Below, one piece after another: positions 14,493-14,533 of a stretch of DNA of 14,533 nt. The DNA is from Bacillota bacterium (GTDB lineage: Bacteria > Bacillota > Clostridia > Acetivibrionales > DSM-1351). The stretch spans positions 1 through 14,533 of the forward strand of contig JAEZIV010000177.1 of NCBI GenBank assembly GCA_023436515.1. Reading direction: 5' to 3'. The position numbers and the translations under genes are program-made. The notes beneath the pieces are model-generated. The model did no database searches and was not told the origin of the DNA. It saw nothing but the letters and a program-made list of their open reading frames with translations. Each line of letters begins with the position of its first letter. Within the stretch, counting starts at the first letter, position 1.

Positions 14493-14533
14493 ATTTACCT
14501 ACCCCACAAATTAATTTTAACCCTCCCTATTAT

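Noticed and set aside
1..14533. Mobile elements, CRISPR arrays, tRNA or rRNA genes
   Set aside because: No transposase or integrase frame, no regularly spaced repeats, and no tRNA or rRNA consensus stretches were found on either strand.

Overview
The window looks like chromosome from a low-GC, mesophilic anaerobic Firmicute, most probably a Ruminiclostridium (Clostridium cellulolyticum/papyrosolvens-type) species. The evidence is clostridial-type protein sequence throughout, AT-rich spacers with Gram-positive SD sites and Rho-independent terminators, a fermentative AdhE preceded by Rex-type operators, and a lipoprotein-based B12 uptake system. The species assignment is inference; no database search was possible.

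Layout. (1) 1-545, minus: 5' part of a bifunctional aldehyde/alcohol dehydrogenase gene (adhE). Its leader carries three Rex-like palindromes, one overlapping the -35 of a good promoter. Codon 3 after the obvious ATG is a stop. (2) 788-970, minus: a GC-rich island that folds into nested helices and ends in a terminator; it is a candidate unassigned small RNA. (3) 971-2140, minus: a glycerol-1-phosphate dehydrogenase (AraM/EgsA-type) gene with its own promoter. Upstream are a terminator and the decayed C-terminal end of a sugar ABC permease, suggesting an eroded sugar operon. (4) 2682-3314, plus: an orphan corrinoid protein of the methyltransferase type.

(5) 3322-8743, minus: a corrinoid uptake and salvage operon. 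A promoter with a 12-bp palindrome at its start leads into a cobalamin riboswitch, an intrinsic terminator, then btuF-like lipoprotein, btuC-like permease, a btuD-like ATPase carrying an extra Rossmann-like C-terminal domain, cobU and cobS. Imported cobinamide or other corrinoids would be phosphorylated and guanylylated by CobU and joined to alpha-ribazole by CobS. The cobT and cobC functions are not in the window. The convergent corrinoid protein is a plausible consumer of the cofactor. (6) 8797-9975, minus: deoB phosphopentomutase.

(7) 10172-13416, plus: an envelope pair, a CapA-like metallophosphatase followed by an LtaS-like phosphoglycerol transferase, closed by a bidirectional terminator. 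(8) 13479-14492, minus: a 37-kDa nucleoid-associated protein homologue (NdpA/YejK family).

Most genes are recognisable. The least explained items are the candidate RNA at 788-970, the early stop in adhE, the three-codon ORF with a perfect Shine-Dalgarno in the btu leader, and the extra domain on the ABC ATPase. I saw no tRNA, rRNA, CRISPR array, insertion sequence or phage gene.
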